Positions 32,937 to 46,155 of a stretch of 64,000 bases of DNA are shown here, one piece after another. Every line of letters begins with the position of its first letter. Within the stretch, counting starts at the first letter, position 1. Both the position numbers and the translations under genes were made by a program. The DNA comes from Cricetomys ansorgei. Taxonomy: Eukaryota; Chordata; Mammalia; Rodentia; Nesomyidae. The notes beneath the pieces were generated by a model. It ran no database searches. It was given only the letters and a program-made list of their open reading frames with translations, and was not told the origin of the DNA. Location: assembly GCA_026225945.1 (NCBI GenBank), contig JAMJFZ010001222.1, positions 1,068,501-1,132,500 on the forward strand. The letters run 5' to 3'.

Positions 32937-35900
32937 CTGGGAATAAAAACACAAACTTTAGTCCAGTGTTTTATTAAGATGGTGAGGGGAGGGGTCAAAA
33001 CAAACACATTTTAAGGTTAGAAAATATGTGTGTTACCCATAAAGTTATGCTATATAAATAATAGTCTTTTCCTTTGGTTCATAAAGGCGATTTAAAAAAC
33101 ATTTTAGAGATGGTAAGATAGCTCAGCAGGAAAAGCTGCTCTCAGCCAAGTCTGATGATCTGAGTCCAACCTCCAGGACCCCACATGGTGGAAGGAAGAA
33201 ATGACCTGCAAATTATCTTCTAACCTTCACATATGCACTGCAGTGGGCACACACAGACACACACAAGTAATGTAATAAAACATAAAAATGACCTTTCAAA
33301 TTTTGCAGTGTTTCTGGAATGTGTATCCAATTAGCTTCTTAATTTAGTTGGCACATGAGTTAGAAACTCTGATTTTAATGTTACATGTAGTTCACCGGAT
33401 TTTAAGACTCTATTTGAAGATTTAGGATCCAAAACAGGCCTGGTTAGCCCTCACCTGTGACGCCAGGACAGAGGAGGCTGAGGAAGGAGGCTCTAAGTTT
33501 GAGGCCAACTTGGGCTCAATAATAAACACTAAGACCAAAAAATGTTTGGGTGTTTTGCCTTTGTCTTTCCTCTTCCCCACCTCTCAGTTTTCCTCTGTAA
33601 CTGGCAATCAGATTCACATTTCAGACCAAGTTTAGCTTTGCCTTCTCAAAGAATATGTCTACAAGGATGAAACTACAGGGCACAGTGGTGAACTTACCAT
33701 CTTAGCACCTCGCAGAGCTCAGGGCCAGCCTGGTCTACACACCAAGACATCCCCACCCCCAGCCGAAAAGAAAAGTAGAATCACATGAGAAGGTTGTGTG
33801 TTACAGTAGACAGTAGAGGCTTCAAATACCTTCTCTTTTGTCTACCCCTCACAGATACCAATTAGTTAAAAATTACTGTGTAAGATCACATGCCATATTT
33901 TCTAAGATTTGGCTAGTCTGGCAGAACTTAAGACTGATACAGAATTATAGCGGGTACAGTGGCATGCCTGCAATCTCAGCTACTCAAGAGGCTAAGACTG
34001 GAGGATTGCTATAGCCCAGTTCAGAGACAACAGTGAGTACTGCTGAGCATCTGTCTGTCCGTCTCACTCTTCCCTTCCCTCTTCATCCTCCCTGCAGCCC
34101 CAGCCAGCTTGACCTTATAACCCTCTGCCCACCTTCTCAAGTGCCTGGGCCACAGCTGGAAGGAAGGAGGGAAGGAAGGAAGGAGGGAAGGAAGGAAGGG
34201 AGGTAGGGAGGATGAAGAAGGAAAGAAAGAATATTAGCTTGAGCTTATCAACAGTCAATAGAAGAGAAACAATCCTAAACATTCTTAACATTTTTCAAAA
34301 GAAATCATTTTGCCATGAAAAAATTTTTAATGTACACTTTTACATAAAACACACTGATAATATTGCTACCTGCAATCAAACAAGGTGATTGCAAATGTAT
34401 TGTACATTTTATTATTCACATGAGAACATACCTTAAAATCAGAATCACGAGTAAAACTATTTCCTGAATGATGCAATTTTAAATGTAATTTGCATAAATT
34501 ATCCAGGAACAACAAATATAAAACAGGTCAAATACAAATTCCTCACTTAACCATTCAAGGGTGTCAGCATTTACCACACGGTGTTCAACTTGGAGCTGCC
34601 TTCACTTCATTTAAATAGCACAGAAAGTCAGGAAATGGCCAGAAGCAAAGGCAGCATGGACTGAGCTTAACACTGAAATGATAAGCAGTCAGGGTTGGAG
34701 AAACAGCTCAGCTGTTAAGAGTACTGGCTGCTCTCGCAGAAGACATGGGTTCAATGTCCAGTATGCATGAGGGTCAGGGCACAGCACATGCAGGCAAAAC
34801 ATCAAACACAAAATAAATAACACATGCGCGCGTGCACACACACACTCACACACACATACACACATATAATACAATGTCTCACACAAGACCGTCTCAAAGC
34901 ACTGTTCCTTTCACCCCTTGGGGCACAAAGTACTTACTTGTTTATGAACTGTTCTAGTCCTTGCTTCCTTTCCTCGATGAAATTGTCATCAAATATTCCA
35001 TCGTCTCCTCTAAAAGGAAGCTGCCGCAAAAACGCTTTCCCAGGGAGTGGGGGAACTACAACCTAGAACAGGAAGAGAGTGAGTTCCTGACTGTGCTGAC
35101 CCAAGCCTGTCCACCCGAGCGTATCTACCCTGGACCCTCATGGTGGAAGCAGAGCACCAAATCCCACAAGTCATCCTCAGACCCCCCACTCACATAGGGA
35201 GGCGCTCATGTGCCCACACATTTACACAGACAGACAGACACACTGGCACACACACTGAATAAATAAATGTAATAGAAAAAGAAAATTTATAAGCCAAGCA
35301 TGGTGGTGCATGCTTTTAATCCCAGCACTTGGAGGCAAAGGCAGGCAGATCTCAGTGAGCTCCAGGCCAGCCAGGGCTACAGAATGAGGCCCTGTTTAAA
35401 AAAAACAAAAACCAAAGAAACCCAGCATATATATATCAACTGATTATATATCTATCAACCACAGTACAGAGACAAAGGATGCCCTCACCAGGACAGTCAT
35501 CCTACTCTCAAACGTGTTTAAATGGACAGTTGAAAAAAAGAACACAGAGGCTGAGAACATAGTTCAGCGTTACAATTCTGGCCTAGCAGGTTCAATCCTC
35601 AGCACGGCAAAAAACAAACCAAACTAAAGCAAAAACCAAACCACTAAACAGATAATGCTCCGGAGGAAGCTGTGGATGTGGAAAAGTCCATGGGACCAGA
35701 GCTGCTCCAAGGGAACGCCCACAGCGCCCTCAGACACAGCGAAGCATGGTCTACAAAGACAACAGTCTCTCATTTCACACGGAAATGAAAGGTTTCCGAG
35801 CCTCTGAGACGATGCTTCACTGCAACGCGGATGGCAGAGAACAAATCCAAACAGAAGGTCACAGTGCTCTTTCTGCGGCGCGGCCGGCGCGGGCTCTTCC

Positions 35901-38900
35901 AGCCTAGAGCACGGCGTGTTTCTGGCTTGGGTGTGAAGGGCACATAATCAGAGATGCTGCCACTCTTGTAAACAAGCACGCCAACTTTCTCCCAAACCTT
36001 TCTACTCTTTCTCCAAAGACTATCGTATCTTCCTTCCCACTGAGAGAATATCCTAGTCTTTCCCCCTCAATGTAACTTGGGCTCAGTTTCCCCTTCTGGG
36101 AACTTTCTAAAACTCAAACCTAGCTACAAAATTCAGATTCCTTTGTTTATCCTAGGGTTTCAAACCCGGCAGTCCTCCCTCCCTCTTCTGAAGGCGCTGG
36201 GATTACACCCAGTGCATTGTGCATCTTAGGCAAGTAAGGAAACCAAGGCAGGAAATTCAGGGACTCAAGGCCAGCCTCGGCTACACGCGGAGTCTGAAGC
36301 TAGCATGAGCAGCATGGGCGTGCTGCAGTGGTGCTAAGGACTTCACATCCCAAGCAGGCTCCACTACAGAGCTACGGTCCCAGCCCAAGAGCGCAACTCT
36401 CAGTTCCTGTCGCAAAGCACCTACACCGGCCCTTTAGAAAGGCCCTCCCATGTAGCTCTGAACGGAAGCTCCCTGACCCTGCTCCGAGCCCCTGCCGCAA
36501 CCGCATTACAGACATGCGCTATGCGACAGGCTACACTTCTTTACGAATTTACCCTGAAATATTGACTCAATGGAGTAAAAAAGGACCTGTGTGTGTGCAG
36601 GGGAGGTGATGACACAAGAACAAGTAAATAAGCAAATAAATCAAATGCTCACAATAAACTTCGCAATCCCTTCCTAGATTTACTCTCCAGTGATCAAGAC
36701 TAAAGGATTTGCCTCCAGAAGTCTGTCTGAAAACCAACAGATCTCTTTCTCTTATTAGCAATTTGTCAAGTTGAATGTTAAAATCTGCAGACCTGGTAAC
36801 AGAGAAAGGCCCTGACTTCCGAGTCAGTGCTATCTGGCAGGGACGGGAGAACATCTGCACTTTCAAAATCTAAATGAAGGTGGAGAGATGGCTCAGTGGT
36901 TAAGAACACTGGCTGCTCTTCCAGAGGACCCGAGTGCAATTCCCAATATCCACATGGTAGCTCGAAACTCCAATTGAAGGGCTTGGACCTTGCCCTGGCA
37001 CATAAGTAAAAATTTTAAAACAAAACAGAACCATTAAACCAGTGTATTAGATAATAATCTTTAATTCAAGATAAAAATGTATGTAGGAGATTACACCTGG
37101 GATTATAGGCTTGGGCCACCATGTAATGCTTCGTTTTCTATAAATATATATTCTTCCTAACAATGTTCAAAATAGTAATTAGAATGGACCTTAAGACTGT
37201 TATAGGCAACATGCTTAAAAACCTACAAAAGTCATGAATGGTTTATCCAGTAGAGATCCTGTTCAACATCAAATAAACTAAAAAACTGTTACATTCATCA
37301 TTCACTTATTTTGTGGGTATACGGGCATGTGAGGGTAGCACTTTGAACTCAGGCAAGTGGCCTTATGAGACGCTGAGCCATCTCACTGCACATACCAATG
37401 TCTGGGTAGTATGAAAAGATTTAATTAAAATTCCTTCTCTCCTCTTTCTGAGACAGGGTTTCATGTAGCCTGGGATAGCCTCAAACTCATGTAGCTAAGA
37501 ATGGCCTTAGGCTTCTGATCCTCCTGTGCTGGGATCACCTGGATGTGCCCCACGCTGGGTCTGTGCAGTGCTGGAACTGGACTCAGGCTTTTGTGCATCC
37601 TAGGTAAGCACTCCACCAACCAAGCTACACACTTTTGCAGCTAATTAGAATTCTTTTTATCAAGTTACAGCCAGAGTAGTGGGGCACACCCATAATTTCA
37701 CCATGTAGAGGCAGGAGGAAAAGACCTCAGGGTTATCTTCAGTTATACAGTGAGTTTGAGGCCGCCTTGGACTACAAGAGACCCTGTCTGGAACAAATAA
37801 ACAAATATTTCTTACATTAAAATTTCTGAACCCAGGAATATGCTTGTACATGTGGGGTGAAGAGTGTCTGAGTATGCTGTTGAAGGCTGAAGCACAGTTA
37901 AGATAACAGCTAAGAACTCTAGCCGTAAGACACAGGTACCAAATGTCACCCTGTTTCTAGCTTATGTCTTACTTAAAAGTCCAAAGTCCAAATGTAAGAG
38001 AATAACCCACACGAGCTGCTCTCAGCAATGATTCGAGCAGGTTTTTCAGAGGCTGGACTCCAGGATGCTTACAAAGTCCCTAAGTGCAAAGTAAAACAGC
38101 CCAGAAACAGAGTGCAAAGCAAATACATACGGGCCTTGAGCTGCATTGCTTTTTTACATTTCAGACAGAATGCTGTCATAAAAAGGTGACTCAATTAAAT
38201 GGCTAACGAATCTCAGCAAGCATTCCTCCAAAGAACATACATAAATAGCCAATGTGTAAACGAAAATAATACTAGCCACCGAACGAAAATCAACAGCAGG
38301 ACGCCACTCCGTATGTGGTACATGGGAATCAGGAGAGTGGGCGCAGACATGGAGAGCTGCAGAATGCCAACGCTGCTGCAGGAATGAGACGTGCAGCAGC
38401 CACCCTGGGACAACGGCACACACCCACCTCACACAGGATGCTGACTGGAGGGGATCACTTGCATGCAGGAGTTCAAAGGCCAACCTGGGCTACAAGGCTA
38501 CTCTTAGTTTTATAAACTTTGCTTTGAAATAGATTAGGGAGGCAGTTATGGGCTGGAAGGTGCATCTGGAGGTAAAGGTACCTGCTGCCAAGTCTGATAA
38601 TCTGGGTTCAATGCCCAGTACCGACAAGGTGAAAGGAGAGCTCCTGCGAGCTGTCCTGTAACATTGGTGGCACCCTGACCACACGCACGCACCACACACC
38701 CAAATGTAATAAAAATGTTAAAGTTATGCAATTCACCAACATATTCAAGAACAGCAACAACCCAAGTGTCTATCAAATGATGAACTGATACAGAAAGGGC
38801 TCCGTCCTTGTGGAAGGCTCTTTTCTAACTTGTGAGGCCCTGGGCTCCATTCACAGGACAGCAGATGGAGAGTAATTAATGGAAACAGAAGAGATGGCTC

Positions 38901-39912
38901 CCTGGCTAGAGCACTGACTGCTCTCCCAGAGAGCCAGGTCCCATCTCCAGGACCCACGTGGCAGTTCACAGCTGTCTGTGACTTCCAGGAGAGCTGGCAT
39001 CTTCTTTTTTGTCACTTTGGGCATTGCACACACACAGTGCACACACAACATAATAAATAAATCATTAAAAAAGAAACTATTGAACAAATAAAAAATGGCA
39101 TTTCTATACAATAGGCTATTATTTGGCTATACAAACAAAGGGGTTGGGGAACACTCAACAGCTGAGAGCACTGGAGCTCTTGCAGAGGATCCAGGTTCGG
39201 TTCCCAGCACCCACACAGCAGCTCACAACCATCTGTAACTGATGTGTGCATACAAGCAGGCAAAATTAAATTCACATAAAATAAAATCTTTTTAAAAACT
39301 GTGATGTGTTATAGTAGGACAAAACCTTGAAACCATACAAGTGAGAGAAGCTACACACAAAACATTAGGTGTTCTACGCTCCCATTTATACAGGCAAGGC
39401 CATCAAGTGCATCATGATTGCTCAGGGCTGAGGAGGTAGGGAGAGACTGGTCACTACCGCCCAGAGATGCAGGATGCATTTTTTCTGTTTCTTTCCCTTT
39501 CCCCTCCCTTTTTCTTTCTTTCTTTCTTGCTTCTCTTCTGGAGATGGCCCTGTCATGCCGCTCTGGCTGGTTTGGAGCTGTAAACCAATGGCCACAGACT
39601 GTCAGCGATCGTGGCTCTGCCGGAGTGCTGAGGTCACGGTTCCACCGCACCTAGCAGGTTTCTTCTGAAAGGATGACTGATGACAATGAGTTCCTAAAAT
39701 GGCTGTGTTATGGCTGCATGATTCTGAACATTTTAGGTGAATTATATCACCTCAACTGTATAGGATGAGAATTATCTCTTAATAAGGCTGTTGCTGAGAA
39801 AAGTATATAGTTAGCAAACATTAAACATTCCAGTGTAGCACATGCTATGTTAGAAAAATACATATTGAAATGCTTCTTCCTCTTATTTTCCTAAAGTGTT
39901 CAATTTGTCTTA

Positions 39913-39965
<53 letters not shown>

Positions 39966-42222
39966 TTTTTGTTTGTTGAGGCAGGATTTCTCTGTAGCCC
40001 TGGCTGTCCTGAAACCTGCTTGCTGAACTCAAGAGATCCGTCTGCCTCCACTCCTGGGATTAAAGGTCTGTGCCACGCCTGGCTTTTTATTTTTTATTTT
40101 CGATGTGTTTTATACAGTAAGATCTTCTATCTGTAAATAACAGTAGCCACATATTCTACTCTCAATACATAGCCAGATGTTTCAAAGTGTATTCCTCAAT
40201 ACATAGCCAGATGTTTCAAAGTCTTTTACTAAATTCACTTGCCCAGTGGTAACAGGAAAACTGTCATATAGCTTGGTACATGTGAAACATATTTCCCACT
40301 GAGAACAATCTTGGTCTGCAATCATGTTATCTGTGTTGTAAACTAAATCCCCTATAAAACCATGGGTTAGCTTTTTGACTCTATCACGTTCTGCTAGTCT
40401 GTTTGCACATCCCTAAAGCAATACAATATTTCAGGTTTCTCAGGTGTGGGAGATCAAACTGTGCACAAGTGTGTGTCATTGAGATAAACGCCAGTCCCCG
40501 AAGTTTTAACTGCTATATCCTTAAGATATGTTCTTGGTATCCAGAACAAGTACATACTCGCATTACCATGAACCACTTCTGGCTATTCCTGAGCTTCGGG
40601 ACTCTAAAGTTCAGGTGTCAATCTGCTTAGTGCATATGAAGACCTCCTGTTGAGATTCCTATCGCAATTTTATGGATAATTAAGTTAGGAAATAATGTGT
40701 TACATCTTTAAGGCAAAGTCTTAACCTTCTCTCCATAATCACAACTTGTATAATAGAATCTGAGCACCTTAAAGGTGATCTTAGTTTATTCAGAGCTCTA
40801 TCTACAACTCCTAGAACAGGCAAGTAAAACATTTACAGACTAATTCAATCTTCAGATGTAAATACTACACCCCAGATGTATCCGTCTGACTGTTTCCTAC
40901 CTCCCTCTCCCAATTTAGGGCTTTTCTTCACAAAGGCACAAAGGTTTAGTAAGCCTAGCTTTATTCATGAGTACATTACATTTTGAAATTCTTTGGAGTA
41001 AAGATATTTAAATCATAGTTTGGAAGGATGTTATGACTTATGTGTGATGCTTACCTGGCTAAGGTTATTTTCCTTCCATTTCTATTTTACTGAGCTCCAG
41101 AAAATAACATCACCTTTCATCTATTTCATTCTAGTTACAAAATAACCTCAGAATTTTCTTCTAAGAGAAGAAAGGTATACAACAAGGTATACAACAGTGT
41201 CTTTCAAAGTACAAGCAGCAGTGCATTGGTGGATCACGGTCGCCATTGAAGATCTGGACTGGAGATGCAGCTCTGTTCTTAGTGCTCCCGTCACAAACAC
41301 GATGCCCTGGGCTTGACCCCCAACACCAGTGTAACTAGGCATGGTGACAAAGGGCTGGACTCCAGCATTCAGGAGGTAAGAGGAGAGCAGGAGGTCAGTG
41401 CCATCCTCAGCACATAGAGGCCATTCTGGGTTACACGAGACAATCCCCTGATCTGGGGGCTGGAGTGTAGCCCAAGACCCTGAGTTCAGAATCCCAGTAC
41501 CCATATTAAACCTGGGAGCGGCAGTGCCTACAACCTCAGAACTTGGATGGAGGAAGTGGATCCCCAGGGGGCTTGCGGGCCGCCAGCTTAGCTGAGGCGT
41601 CCAACTTCAGGTTCAGTGAGAGACCCTAGTTCAAAAAGTTAAGGTGAGAGTGACAGAGGAGACAGCTGAAGTCGGCCTCTGGTTTTCGTAAAAGCGCACA
41701 CGCCTATCAGTCCCCTGTAACCACCACAAGCGTATCTGAAGAATACTGAAGTATCGAACAGAGTAAGAGCATTATTTTATGAACCTTCTACGTACATGTA
41801 GGATAGAAAAAACGCTGACTATGAATCAAACAAAAACTGGAAAACATACTGACACTGAGGAGGAGAAAGGACTGAGAATGCTTCTCAAATGTCAATCAGC
41901 AAAGGCTCAACTGCACGACTGAGCAGAGAAGGGAAGAATCTGAGACGAGAAAGAGGATGGCTATTCCTCTACTCTCGGGGTACGTGAGACGGACCCCCTT
42001 GCAGCAAGTCCTATGCTGACATTCACCCATTTTAAGATACGTTCTGGACATCTTAAGCTAGAGCTGGCATGTTTTGCTCCAAAGTTACACTATAAATCAA
42101 AAGAATAGCTACATTATAATTCTTACCTTGCTCTCTCTTTCTAGTTCACTTCGAAGCCATTCAAAGTCACTGTATCTTCTTCTAACAGTAGATTCCTTCA
42201 GTTTGAAGATAGGAAGATTTGT
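32831..42222 (-). CDS. Snx3: Snx3 (sorting nexin 3), exons 2-4, residues 55-162
   Basis: Sorting nexin 3, a small PX-domain protein on early endosomes. It binds PI3P and works with retromer in recycling cargo such as Wntless and the transferrin receptor. The minus-strand join is 42222-42127, 35062-34938 and 32936-32831, encoding 108 residues with matching phases and GT-AG junctions. The PI3P-pocket residues of SNX3, as I remember them, are all present: Arg70-Tyr71 in the RRRYSDF motif, Lys95 in LPGKAF and Arg118 in EERKQ. Ser72, a reported phosphorylation site, is also kept. The first 54 residues (exon 1) are outside the window to the right, consistent with a long intron 1. The frame is intact and I noticed no difference from the human protein as I remember it. 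Confidence 0.97.
33107..33290 (+). repeat. B3-type SINE
   Basis: 'gatggtaagatagctcagca', 'ccaggaccccacatggtgga' and a tail 'gtaataaaacataaaa'. Confidence 0.75.
34157..34233 (+). repeat. (GGAA)n polypurine tract
   Basis: About 75 bases of GGAA/GGGA units in Snx3 intron 3. The Snx3 transcript reads the UUCC strand. GGAA repeats are ETS-type motifs. Confidence 0.92.
34692..34872 (+). repeat. B2 SINE ending in CA repeat
   Basis: 'gttggagaaacagctcagct', 'gttcaatgtccagtatgcat', then a (CA)n tail with a short gcgcgc core. It ends about 65 bases from exon 3. Confidence 0.85.
34938..35062 (-). CDS. Snx3: Snx3 exon 3
   Basis: A 125-bp exon (minus strand; acceptor ctgttctag, donor gtaagta). It encodes [20 protein letters not shown] and [21 protein letters not shown] and ends with two bases of a Lys codon. 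It holds the proline-rich PX loop (PPLPGK) and Arg118. An ATG-started ORF scan does not show it. Confidence 0.97.
35291..35425 (+). repeat. B1 SINE
   Basis: 'gccaagcatggtggtgcatg' to 'gccctgtttaaaaaaaac'. Confidence 0.92.
36876..37022 (+). repeat. B2 SINE
   Basis: 'ggtggagagatggctcagtg', 'gtgcaattcccaatatccac', shortened 3' part. Confidence 0.9.
38884..39070 (+). repeat. B2 SINE
   Basis: 'gaagagatggctccctggct', 'cacgtggcagttcacagctg' and an 'aataaataaatcatt' tail. Confidence 0.82.
39139..39295 (+). repeat. B2 SINE
   Basis: 'ggttcggttcccagcaccca', 'cagctcacaaccatctgtaa', tail 'cacataaaataaaatc'. It is the second B2 in tandem after 38884. Confidence 0.85.
39918..39962 (+). repeat. (CA)n microsatellite
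   Basis: About 22 CA units next to the tail of a B1 copy. Confidence 0.97.
39963..40085 (-). repeat. B1 SINE
   Basis: 'gaggcaggatttctctgtag', 'ctgggattaaaggtctgtgc', 'cacgcctggc' on the minus strand. Confidence 0.9.
40161..40222 (+). repeat. Perfect tandem duplication, 34-bp period
   Basis: The unit starting 'ctcaatacatagccagatgt' at 40161 recurs at 40195 with 28 identical bases. It sits in otherwise unique sequence. Confidence 0.95.
42127..42222 (-). CDS. Snx3: Snx3 exon 2
   Basis: A 96-bp exon of exactly 32 codons (phase 0 at both ends; acceptor ggtttcag, donor gtaaga). It encodes [20 protein letters not shown] and [12 protein letters not shown], including the Arg70-Tyr71 PI3P-binding motif. 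Confidence 0.97.
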
Positions 42223-42404
42223 CTGAAACCAAAACAGTCACTCCTAAGTTGAAGCACATTCAGGCATTTCAGAAGGGGGAGGGGTGTTTGCTATACTGAT
42301 GATAAACACAACTGATTACCTTATGAAAGCCATGAAGTTATTAAGCACATCATCACTGAGCTCTGTCTACAATCCTCCTTTCACAGTTAATTTTAAGACA
42401 GGGT

Positions 42405-42620
42405 GCTGTGGAAATTTATTTTCAGTTGTGTATAAAATACTTGTTTTTGTGCACTGTTAGAAAAAGGGATGCCCAGGCCTTGACATTGGATTGTCTGCAG
42501 GTGTTGGATTTCTGTGGGGGATGTTTGATTGGTTATGCTCTGCACCTGAGGAGTTCTGCATCAATAAAAACACCTGAACTCAGATGCTCAGGGTTCCACT
42601 GTGAGTAAGGCACTGGCCAT
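42405..42620 (+). mobile_element. Possible LTR-type repeat fragment
   Basis: 'tgctgtggaaatttattttc' start, then 'gattggttatgctctgcacc' and 'catcaataaaaacacctgaa' (poly(A)-signal-like), a layout found in some rodent LTR repeats. Family not assigned. Confidence 0.3.
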
Positions 42621-43734
42621 GACATGGTTCCCTCTGCTGAAGTCTGGCAGAGTTTGCAATTATGAGTATGCCTCCTTGTCTTCTTTGGTGAGCCACCACA
42701 GCAACATGCAACTACACAGGGTTCATTAAGTTGCCCAGGTTAGCCTTGACTGCCACTTACTGTAGAGTCCAGCCTTGAACTTGCTGTCACTCTGTCTTGG
42801 CCAGGTGGCAACTCTTCTTTTGCAATGCTGAGGACTAAACCCACGGCTCTGCACAGTAGGCCGAGCCACATCTCCAGTCCCAAAATACAACTTTCTTTTT
42901 TTTTTGTTTTCTTCTCTGAAATTCATCTATTTTGCATGAATGTGAGAGAGAAGATGGGTGTGCATGTGGAAGACTTAGCACAACATTCTGAGTGAGTTCT
43001 TTCCTGCTACCATGTTTTGAGGTAGGTCTCTTGTTCTAGCTACTAAGCTGTGTGTTCTTGCTCCCTAGCCAGCAAATTACGAGTGACTCTTCTGGCTCCA
43101 CCTCTCCTCTCGCAGCAGGAATGCTGGGGTTATAGAAGCTTGCCACCACACCATCCAGCTTCTTAGCATGGGTTCTGGGGGACGGAATTCACATCATCAG
43201 AATTTCACGGCTCATTTCTATTTGCTGAGCCATCTCCCTGAACATAAAATATTATCCTGAATTGCTTTCTTTAAAAATGCCCAAAGGTCAGGGAAAGTGT
43301 TGTGATTTTTGTATTTATCACTAGTAGAAAATTAAGACCCAACCACATGAGAGAAAAGAAAGGCAATTAAGTAGGCCAAAAGGGGTGACCAGCGTTAAGG
43401 GCAGCGCTGCTCTTGCAGAACTCCAGTCCGGCTCTCAGCACCATAGTGGGCGGCTCTCAATCACCCACAATGAGGCTTCCAGAAAGCCAGCGCCACCTTC
43501 TGGTCTCAATGGGCACTGCACTCAAGGGCACATACCCATATGTTCTTCAACTATATGAGGTTAAAATTAAGTTACAGTAGGTAAGCCAGGCTTACAGAAC
43601 CAAATCATTACAGGAAAAGAACATATTTAAGGACTGAGAACATAATGCCTAGTACGCTGAGGTTAGTCATAATGTAACAATTTTTAAACTGCAAAGCTAC
43701 TTGTTGCTATTTCTGCCAATATTTTTTGGAGGGG

Positions 43735-43865
43735 AGAGTGTTTGAGACAAGGCTATCTGCTCTGGCTGTCCTAGAGCTCACTATGTAGACCAGGTGGGGC
43801 TTGAACTCACAGAATTCTACCTGTCTCTGACTCCCAAGAGCAATGGGACTAAAGGCATGTAACAA
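43735..43865 (-). repeat. B1 SINE
   Basis: 'gagacaaggctatctgctct', 'cactatgtagaccaggtggg', 'gggactaaaggcatgt'. Confidence 0.88.
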
Positions 43866-44162
43866 AAAGGTCATGATGGACAGGGCAGGTAAAGGTGTGT
43901 TTTCTGTTTAAGCCTAAGTTCAATCCTCATAACTCACATGGCAAACGGTGAGAATGAACTACTGCCAGCTGTCCTCTGACTTCCACGTGAGTACCGTGGC
44001 ATGTACATGTGTGTAAGAATAAATGTTAAAAACAAACCAGAATTGACTGTGGGTACAACTCAGTGGTAATGCTTAACTGGAAACCTGGCTCAATCCCTAG
44101 CAGAGAAAAAAGGCATGCTACTAAATCCATTAGAAATGGTTTATGACTAAAAACACTAGCAG

Positions 44163-44310
44163 AAGCCAGGCGATGGTGGTGCACGCCTTTAATCCCAGCA
44201 CTCAAGAGGCAGAGGTAGCCTGAACTCTGTGAGTTCGAGGCCACCCTGGTCTACAGAGTGAGTTCCAGGACAGCCAGAGTTACAACAGAGACACTCTGTC
44301 TTGGAGGGAG
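44163..44310 (+). repeat. B1 SINE
   Basis: 'gccaggcgatggtggtgcac' to 'gttacaacagagacactctg'. Carries the local 'gttacaaca' variant. Confidence 0.94.
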
Positions 44311-45943
44311 GGAGGGACCTGGCAGAAGAAAATATTTTTAATATGCATTCAAGAATTATATATAATCTTTGTACTCAGGAGGTTGAGACAGGATATTGAG
44401 TGCAAGGCCAGCTGGGCTCCACAGAGACACCTTGTCACAAAGGTGGTAGAGTTCACAAGTGATTCAATGCAGCAAATGTCAAGCACTATCAAAATTCCAC
44501 TTAGTACTTGCTACCTACTCTCGGGTGAATTTTGTTCTTAACTCAGTATTTGCACTTGGGACACTGTAAACTGTTTTATTGCTGAGAAAAAAACTACAAG
44601 ACACCTGGAGGAAAAATGAGTTTGCTGCTTTGTAGATCAGGGCATCACCATCTTATAGCACCCACTGCCAGGAAAGTTCTACTCATTTGCTAAACTGAAT
44701 GCCACTAGTAAATAGCTGTCATTCAGCAAAAGAAAAGCTTTCTATTCAGGACCTTAAGTTCATTTTGTAGTGGTGTCAATTTTTTCCAAAGTGTATTAAC
44801 TTCTATGTTGTATACCTTAGAGCTTGGAACCTTCTATAGATGCTATTGGGCACAGTGTATAGATTTCAAGCATGAAACCAAATCTCACAGAGGTTTAAAA
44901 GCACTTGAGTTTTCTTTCCCAGGTAACCACAACATTTGTTCATTGTATTAATGACTAGGAGCAAAATTGCACCTAACAAGACTCTTATTATTCTAAAAGT
45001 CAAACTTGTATTTAGAGATGCTGGCTTGCTATACAGAGGAGCATTCTCATTCCTCAGAAGGAAAAAAAAAAATCAGGTCCCCTGGAGAGGAGGATGATAA
45101 TTCCCAGAAAGAAAGCACTGGATTATTTCTCTCTAATTTCACCCATTGGCTTTTTAACCAGGTTCACCCTTCCGCATTAAAATATTAAGTCTTTGTAAGT
45201 GTCTAAAGATAGAAAGGTCTTTACAGAGCTGAGCACTTTCTTCAGGTGAGATTTTACACTCTGAATTCCCTCCTCTCAAATTACTTTACAAAAGGGATTA
45301 ACTGCTCTCTTTATTCAGTATGTTAAGATCAAGCCTGTGAAAAGAGGTCCCCAAGAATCTTCATACTTCTGGGTACGGAAGTCTATAAAGTTAATCTCTG
45401 AAACAACATATCAAGCTTACAGGTACAATGTTGAGGGAAGGGTGCCAACTCGGCTCATTTTACCTCCCATTTTCCCTTTTGAACTTTTGACACAATCATG
45501 ATTCCATCTGATTCTCAGTGAGTGAGAGAGAGGGGAAGTCTCCTCCCTTTTGTATTAGCTAGCAGTTTAGATATTTTAAAAAGGATCTTTTAGGTTTACT
45601 CAGCTGGCTATAATTTCTCCTCTTGTACAAGTGCTACTTTGGGGTTCTGACAAAGTCTAGCAAGAAACTCTGGGCTAGGGTGTGACCGTGATGGGTGAGT
45701 ACTAGCCCAGTATGCACAAGACCTTTTGGCACTACAAAACAAACAACCGAATATTACTTTCCCATTATATTTCGAACACTGAGCTTGAGTGAGGGTGCCT
45801 GTCAAAGTTTTTCCTGACTAAGTGTGGGAGCACCTAGCAATTCCAGCATTAGAGAGGTAGAGACAGGAGGATCTGAAATTCAGTCACCCTCAACTACATG
45901 GAAAGTTTGAGTCCAGCCTGTGCTACGTCTCAAAGTTTTCTGG

Positions 45944-46155
45944 AGCTAGGAGATGGCTTAGCATTTGGGAGCACTGGCTACTCTTCCAAAGAACCCAGAT
46001 TTGATCCCCAGCACCCACATGGTGGCTCGCAGCATTCTGTAACTGCAGTTCCAAGGAAGCCCTCTTCTGACCTCTGTGGCCTATAGGTGGTCTGCACATA
46101 ACGCGTGTGCATGCGTGTGCGTGTGCACACGCATGCATGCATACACACACGCGCG

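Larger units (their letters stand above)
32937..34937 (-). other. Snx3 intron 3
   Basis: A 2.0-kb intron. On plus it contains a B3-type SINE (33107-33290), B1-related relics (33435-33535, 33665-33765, 33948-34045), a GGAA tract (34157-34233) and a B2 (34692-34872). 34235-34690 is AT-rich with no recognised repeat. Confidence 0.85.
35063..42126 (-). other. Snx3 intron 2
   Basis: A 7.1-kb intron. Besides the repeats listed separately it holds weaker SINE relics. On + : B3 35090-35280, ID 35545-35615, B1 37670-37800, B3 38545-38720, ID 38790-38850, B4 41250-41460 and a tRNA/B1 composite 41458-41710. On - : B3 37300-37395, B1 37440-37540, ID 37555-37630. No repeat or gene was recognised in 35620-36870, 37025-37295, 37805-38395, 39300-39910, 40090-41245 or 41715-42125, apart from a small tandem duplication at 40161. 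Confidence 0.8.
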
